From Pseudomonadota bacterium (GTDB lineage: Bacteria > Pseudomonadota > Alphaproteobacteria > Rhizobiales > Rhizobiaceae), in the NCBI GenBank assembly GCA_023451735.1, contig JAEXYH010000011.1:9889-73888 (forward strand): a stretch of DNA of 64,000 nt, read 5' to 3'. The first letter of the stretch is position 1. Every line of letters starts with the position of its first letter. Below are positions 59,843 to 64,000 of this stretch, piece after piece. A model generated the notes under the pieces. It saw only the letters and a program-made list of their open reading frames with translations. It made no database searches and was not told the origin of the DNA. Position numbers and translations under genes: made by a program.

Positions 59843-61648
59843 ATGCGGCGTGTTCTTATATTGTTGATTTCGGCCTTCATGCCGTTTCCGCTGGCAGCAG
59901 AACCTGTCCACGGCATCGCCATGCACGGCTCACCCAATCTGCCTGCCGACTACCGCCATTTCGATTACGTCAATCCGGATGTGAAGAAGGGCGGTTCGGT
60001 CCGCTACGGCGTTGTCGGCACCTATGACAGCCTCAACCCCTTTAACCTGAAAAGCATCCGCACGACCGCGCGCGGCATATGGGATCCCGCTTTCGGCAAC
60101 CTTGTCTATGAAACCCTGATGACACGCTCCGGCAACGAGCCGTTCACGCTTTACGGCCTGCTAGCGGAATCGGTCGAGTGGGACGACCAGCGCAGCTTCA
60201 TCCAGTTCAATCTGAACCCGAAAGCCAGGTGGTCCGATGGCCAGCCGGTCACCCCGGATGACGTGATCTTTTCCTTGGAAGTCCTGCGCGATAAGGGCCG
60301 AATCCCGTTTTCGACACGAATCGATCGTATCGAATCGATGAAAAAGGTGGGAGAGCATGGCGTCCGCTTCACCTTCAACGAAAAGGCCGATCGCGAATTC
60401 CCGCTCATCCTGGCAAGCTCCACTCCCATCCTGCCGAAACACGCGATTGACGCTGATTCGTTCGATCAGTCGACGCTGAAACCGCCCGTCGGCTCCGGTC
60501 CCTATCTCATCAGGGCGGTCGCACCCGGCGAGCGCATCGTCTATGGGCGCAACCCGGATTACTGGGGCAAGGATATCCCGGCAAAAGTCGGCTTCGACAA
60601 TTACGACCAGATCTCGGTAGAATATTTCCTGCAGGAATCGACGATGTTCGAGGCCTTCAAGAAAGGCGCCGTCGACATCTATCTGGAGGGCAGCCCGATC
60701 CATTGGGATCGCGCCTATGATTTTCCGGCCGCCCATAATGGCGAAGTGATCAAGGACACGTTCACGCCCCAACTTCCGACCGGCATGCTTGGTTTCGTCT
60801 TCAACACCCGGCGCTCCCTGTTTTCAGACGTCAATGTCCGCGCCGGCCTGTCGCTCGCCTTCGATTTCGAATGGGCCAACCGGAACCTGTTCGAAAACGC
60901 CTATACCCGCACCGAAAGTTTCTGGCAGGGCTCGCCGCTGTCTTCGCTCGGCAAGCCCGCAGACGAACGCGAACTGAAACTCCTCGGCGCTGCGAAGAAC
61001 CGCATCGAGTCCCAGATTCTCGACGGCACCTATCGCCTACCGAAGACAGATGGCTCGGGCGCCGATCGGGCAGTCCTGCGCAAGGCGGTCGATCTTCTGG
61101 CAATGGGCGGCTACACGATCAAGGACGGCAAGATGTCTGACGATCGCGGCCGTCAACTCTCCTTCGAGGTCATGGCGCAGACGGTGGATCAGGAAAAGCT
61201 CGCCATCACCTATCAGCGCAGCCTGCGCCTGATCGGCATCGACATGCGCATTCGAACCGTCGATGATTCGCAGTATCAGGCGCGCTCATCGACCTTCGAT
61301 TATGACGTGATCGTCAAATCCTATCCGTCTTCGCTATCCCCGGGCATCGAACAGATCGGTCGCTGGGGATCGGCGGCGCGCGACGCCCAGGGCAGTTTCA
61401 ATTTCGCAGGAACCGCCGATCCGGATATCGACCGTCTGATCGAAGCCATGCTGACGGCGCGCTCACAAGAGGATTTCCAGGCGACCGTGCGCGCTTACGA
61501 CCGTCTGCTGCTTTCAGGTCACTATATGGTGCCGCTCTATCATGTGCCCAATCAATGGGTAGCGCGGCGCAAGCATATAAGCTATCCCGGAACCTTGCCG
61601 CTCTATGGCTACCAGCTCAACACCTGGTGGGACGAGCGAGCGCAATAA
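59843..61648 (+). CDS. Extracellular solute-binding protein, family 5 (peptide/YejA-like)
   Basis: A 601-residue periplasmic protein of an oligopeptide or nickel-type ABC importer. The start is the ATG of MRRVLILLISAFMPFP, with GGGG 5 bp upstream; an ATG 18 bp earlier is possible. The signal peptide ends near LAA|EPVHG. Family 5 hallmarks are YDSLNPFNLKSIRTTARGIW, ARWSDGQPVTPDDVIFSLEV and PVGSGPYLIRAVAPGERIVY with NPDYWG. The length resembles YejA microcin-C/peptide binding proteins. No permease or ATPase is nearby. A DsbA-type gene follows 36 bp on. Confidence 0.93.
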   Translation: MRRVLILLISAFMPFPLAAEPVHGIAMHGSPNLPADYRHFDYVNPDVKKGGSVRYGVVGTYDSLNPFNLKSIRTTARGIWDPAFGNLVYETLMTRSGNEPFTLYGLLAESVEWDDQRSFIQFNLNPKARWSDGQPVTPDDVIFSLEVLRDKGRIPFSTRIDRIESMKKVGEHGVRFTFNEKADREFPLILASSTPILPKHAIDADSFDQSTLKPPVGSGPYLIRAVAPGERIVYGRNPDYWGKDIPAKVGFDNYDQISVEYFLQESTMFEAFKKGAVDIYLEGSPIHWDRAYDFPAAHNGEVIKDTFTPQLPTGMLGFVFNTRRSLFSDVNVRAGLSLAFDFEWANRNLFENAYTRTESFWQGSPLSSLGKPADERELKLLGAAKNRIESQILDGTYRLPKTDGSGADRAVLRKAVDLLAMGGYTIKDGKMSDDRGRQLSFEVMAQTVDQEKLAITYQRSLRLIGIDMRIRTVDDSQYQARSSTFDYDVIVKSYPSSLSPGIEQIGRWGSAARDAQGSFNFAGTADPDIDRLIEAMLTARSQEDFQATVRAYDRLLLSGHYMVPLYHVPNQWVARRKHISYPGTLPLYGYQLNTWWDERAQ

Positions 61649-61684
61649 ACATCCTGATCTGCACTTTTCACGAAGGATACCGCC

Positions 61685-62356
61685 ATGGAGCGCGTCACCA
61701 TCGACCTCGTCTCGGACGTCGTCTGCCCGTGGTGTTATCTCGGCAAGGCAAGGCTCGAACTCGCCATCGCCGAAGTTCAGGATGAGGTCGGAGTGGACGT
61801 CAACTGGCGTCCGTACCGGCTGAACCCAGATATCCCACCGGAAGGCGTCGACCAGAAGACCTATCTGGAAGAAAAACTCGGCGGCGCCGAAGCGGTCGCC
61901 CGCGGTCACGAGATGCTGGCGCAACTCGGAGCCGAGGTCGGCATCCGTTACGATTTCGACGCGATCAAGATCGGTCCGAACACGCTCGATGCCCACCGCC
62001 TGATCCACTGGGCTTCGATGGAAGGCCGTGAACTGCAGGACCACGTCGTCACCGGCCTGTTCAAGGCAAATTTCGAGGAAGGCCGCAATATCGGTGACCA
62101 TACGGTCCTGGCAGAGATTGCCGAGGCATCCGGCATGGATCGCAAGCTCGCTGAAAGCCTGCTGAAGTCAGACGCCGACAAGGATATCATCCTCGGCGAG
62201 ATCGAAGCGGCGCAGAAGATGGGCGTCTCCGGCGTGCCCTTCTTCATCATCGACGGACAATATGCCGTCAGCGGTGCGCAGATGCCCGACGTACTTGCCG
62301 GGGCGTTGCGGGACGTCGCCAAACTCAAGGCAGAAGCCCGCAAGGGCATGATCTGA
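61685..62356 (+). CDS. DsbA family (FrnE-like) thiol-disulfide oxidoreductase
   Basis: A 223-residue cytoplasmic DsbA-fold protein without a signal peptide. The redox motif is CPWC (Cys14, Cys17) in DLVSDVVCPWCYLGKARLEL; the cis-proline loop is MGVSGVPFFIIDGQYAVSGA. The FrnE/2-hydroxychromene-isomerase-like subgroup has this motif and the KIGPNTLDAHRLIHWASMEG region. It may reduce disulfides or isomerise, using thioredoxin or glutathione. It starts 36 bp after the binding-protein stop and 19 bp before the EamA gene, so the three genes are probably one transcript. The link between them is not obvious. Confidence 0.93.
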   Translation: MERVTIDLVSDVVCPWCYLGKARLELAIAEVQDEVGVDVNWRPYRLNPDIPPEGVDQKTYLEEKLGGAEAVARGHEMLAQLGAEVGIRYDFDAIKIGPNTLDAHRLIHWASMEGRELQDHVVTGLFKANFEEGRNIGDHTVLAEIAEASGMDRKLAESLLKSDADKDIILGEIEAAQKMGVSGVPFFIIDGQYAVSGAQMPDVLAGALRDVAKLKAEARKGMI

Positions 62357-62375
62357 TTTCTGGAAAGTCAAAACG

Positions 62376-63317
62376 GTGCAAAAAGACCAGACACTCAAGG
62401 GTGTGCTTCTCGCCTTTGCGGCCTTCGCCGCCTATGCGTGGAGCGATGCCAGCGTCAAGCTGATCGAAGGTCAGCTGAGCCCTATCCAGTCTTCCTTCCT
62501 CGGTGCCGTCTTCTGCCTCGTCGGCCTGCCCTTCATCATGAAGAAGGGCGACCGCTGGATCGATATATTCAACACGACGAACCGTCCGCTCTGGCTCCTG
62601 CGTTTCGTCGCCCAGGCCGGCGGCACGATCGGCAGCGTTACCGCCTTCACGCACCTTTCGATGGCTGAAGCCTTCGCGCTGATCTTCCTCCTGCCCTCCT
62701 TTGTCACCATCATGTCGGTGATCTTCTTGAAGGAAAAGGTTGGGTACCGGCGCTGGGCTGCCGTGGTCATCGGTTTCATCGGTGTCATGGTCGTTTTGCG
62801 TCCCGGCTTCCGCGAATTGTCGATCGGCCATCTCGGTGCCGTTTTCGGTGGCCTGAGCGGTGCGATCTCCATCGTCGTTTTCCGCGCTATGGGCCCGTCT
62901 GAAAAGAACATCTCGCTTTATGGCGCGGGCGTCCTCGGCACGCTTGTCGTCTGCGGCGCGCTCGCCATTCCGGGCTTCCAGGCTCCGACAGCCATGCAAT
63001 GGGTATGGCTTGCCGGCTATGGCCTTCTGGCAGCGCTCGCCGCCATCCTTGTCATGTATGCCGCCACTCACGTACCGGCATCGATGATCGGTCCGATCCA
63101 GTACAGCCAGATGCTCTGGGCCGTTGCATTCGGTTACCTGGTCTTCGGCGACGGCATCGACTTGGCCATGCTGCTTGGCATCCTGCTCATCATCGGTTCC
63201 GGCATGCTGACACTGGCCCGCGAGCGCATCCGCGGCACGCCGTTGCCACCTGCGCTTGGCACCGACACCCAGGCCGCAGCCGTGATGGCGCCGGAAGACG
63301 AACAGTCGAAACCCTGA
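62376..63317 (+). CDS. EamA/DMT family transporter
   Basis: A 313-residue ten-helix drug/metabolite transporter; start GTG (MQKDQTLKGVLLAFAAFAAY), 19 bp after the DsbA-like stop. Two EamA repeats are visible: residues ~8-143 (AFAAYAWSDASVKLIEGQLS, FALIFLLPSFVTIMSVIFLK, EKVGYRRWAAVVIGFIGVMV) and ~150-290 (YAATHVPASMIGPIQYSQML, WAVAFGYLVFGDGID). Typical substrates are amino acids, purines, or other metabolites; not resolved here. The last gene before the repetitive right end. Confidence 0.94.
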   Translation: MQKDQTLKGVLLAFAAFAAYAWSDASVKLIEGQLSPIQSSFLGAVFCLVGLPFIMKKGDRWIDIFNTTNRPLWLLRFVAQAGGTIGSVTAFTHLSMAEAFALIFLLPSFVTIMSVIFLKEKVGYRRWAAVVIGFIGVMVVLRPGFRELSIGHLGAVFGGLSGAISIVVFRAMGPSEKNISLYGAGVLGTLVVCGALAIPGFQAPTAMQWVWLAGYGLLAALAAILVMYAATHVPASMIGPIQYSQMLWAVAFGYLVFGDGIDLAMLLGILLIIGSGMLTLARERIRGTPLPPALGTDTQAAAVMAPEDEQSKP

Positions 63318-63337
63318 CGCCTCTCCAACGCTCGGAT

Positions 63338-63576
63338 CCCCTCACCAACAAAATCTAAGACTTAGCCTTCGGCTAGGATCTCGATTTTGTAACCTCTTCC
63401 ACAAGGGGAGAGGCAGAGCACCGAGGGTGCGGGTATCTCTCCCCTTGCGGGAGAAACTTCGAAGCTGTGGCCGAAGGCCAGAAATCGATTTCAGCACACG
63501 GAGACCTGAGCGTGTCGCCGCGCGAAGGCTTTCAAGATCTTAGCCAAAGGCTAAGTCTTCGAAATCGCAAGTGAGG
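63338..63576. repeat. Composite palindromic intergenic repeat (RIME-like)
   Basis: A ~240-bp mosaic of nested inverted repeats. The outer arms are gacttagccttcggctagga at 63359 (through 63381) and its near-complement at 63535-63557 (21 of 23 match); each arm is itself a small hairpin (tagcc/ggcta). Inside, caaggggagag (63402-63412) pairs with ctctccccttg (63437-63447), and gaaatcgatttc (63481-63492) is palindromic. The ends share CCCTCACC-type sequence (63338 and 63571). The layout matches the rhizobial intergenic mosaic (RIME-type) elements. Confidence 0.7.
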
Positions 63577-64000
63577 GGTGAGGACGAACGCCTTGAGCTC
63601 CAGCGAAAGGCGGGGACGATCCCGAACCCGGTTCAAGTCATTTCAATCCCTTAGACGTTTTTTCATCCCCGCCCTCTCGCCCCATGCCTACAATCTCCCC
63701 GTTCCGTCACGGATACACCGGCAGGCGTGCCGGCGAGGCGGGACCGGTTCCGGTGTTGGAGGGACGACGTAAATCTCCATCATCGGGGTCCGTGTGAAAA
63801 TGGTTGCCCTCCGGCGACGGGAGGCGCGGCATGACGTCGGACCGACGTGCCGCATCACCTCCCAACCGAGCGCCGGGCGTGCCTGTGAGGCACACAGGGT
63901 GACGGGATGGCGCCATGCGGCGTTCGCGGGTCGGCTTCGGCTCATCCGGAATGCATGGCGCAAGGTGGATGACGTCGCCCAAGGGTCGCCATGGCCTGGG
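63577..64000 (-). other. GC-rich right edge, possible partial minus-strand reading frame
   Basis: No confident gene. A minus-strand frame is open from the window edge to 63707 (translating ...GDVIHLAPCIPDEPKPTRER... and later PDDGDLRRPSNTGTGPASPA); it has no recognised domain and overlaps another frame. The DNA also contains short inverted repeats (gcggcatgacgtcgg/ccgacgtgccgc near 63825-63852), so it may instead be a repeat element or non-coding RNA. Confidence 0.25.

Overview
The window looks like a chromosomal segment of a Rhizobiaceae-type alphaproteobacterium (Rhizobium/Agrobacterium and relatives). The evidence is high GC with GC-rich third positions, the gene run purB, purC-purS-purQ, purL-bolA-grxD, BA14K-like, DUF1127, F1-ATPase zeta-type and IalB families typical of Rhizobiales, and a palindromic intergenic mosaic repeat near the right end. 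Species cannot be fixed from sequence alone. About 62 protein genes and one tRNA-Lys(CTT) are supported. I see no prophage, insertion sequence, CRISPR array, rRNA or plasmid replication gene.

Left part (1-24 kb) is mostly accessory metabolism, transport and local regulation. It holds a 5'-truncated SDR, an operon of a degenerate alpha/beta-hydrolase with an RND adaptor and pump (divergent LysR regulator), a two-copy BA14K-like protein, tRNA-Lys, a PhzF protein, and an EEP-nuclease/NUDIX pair. An ABC operon (binding protein, fused permease, ATPase) lies behind a sequence resembling a PHO box. Then come an aminotransferase, a FucU/RbsD mutarotase, ilvC with a duplicated 3' tail, and three regulator pairs or neighbours (TetR/ilvC, AraC/alcohol dehydrogenase, HxlR/quinone reductase), each with a visible palindrome or repeat in its control region.

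Middle (23-44 kb): a signalling pair (REC-REC protein plus degenerate GGDEF protein), a large MscS channel, small stress and redox genes, TerC, a Bcp peroxiredoxin, an AsmA/DUF3971 envelope protein, tyrS, an M23 endopeptidase, a DEAD-box helicase with a coupled NUDIX gene, TfoX_N, and a translationally coupled molybdenum-cofactor maturation trio (split XdhC plus MoCF-MobA fusion) divergent from an amide/amino-acid binding protein.

Right part (44-64 kb) is the housekeeping core: rpe, purB, a PAS-GGDEF cyclase, the zeta-type ATPase inhibitor, then purC-purS, two small coiled-coil genes, and purQ, packed with overlapping codons. A lipoprotein, a DUF1127 gene and a MocR regulator separate purQ from purL. 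The cluster continues with bolA, a small basic protein and grxD, then an MFS exporter, IalB, a family 5 binding protein, a DsbA/FrnE-like protein, an EamA transporter, a composite inverted repeat, and an unexplained GC-rich end.

The most noteworthy items are the nucleophile-less hydrolase in the RND operon, the probable PHO box that points the ABC operon to phosphonate or phosphate-ester uptake, the ilvC tail duplication, the two small coiled-coil genes inside the pur operon, the basic protein between bolA and grxD, the REC-REC/degenerate-GGDEF pair, and the MocR promoter that appears leaderless and self-repressed.
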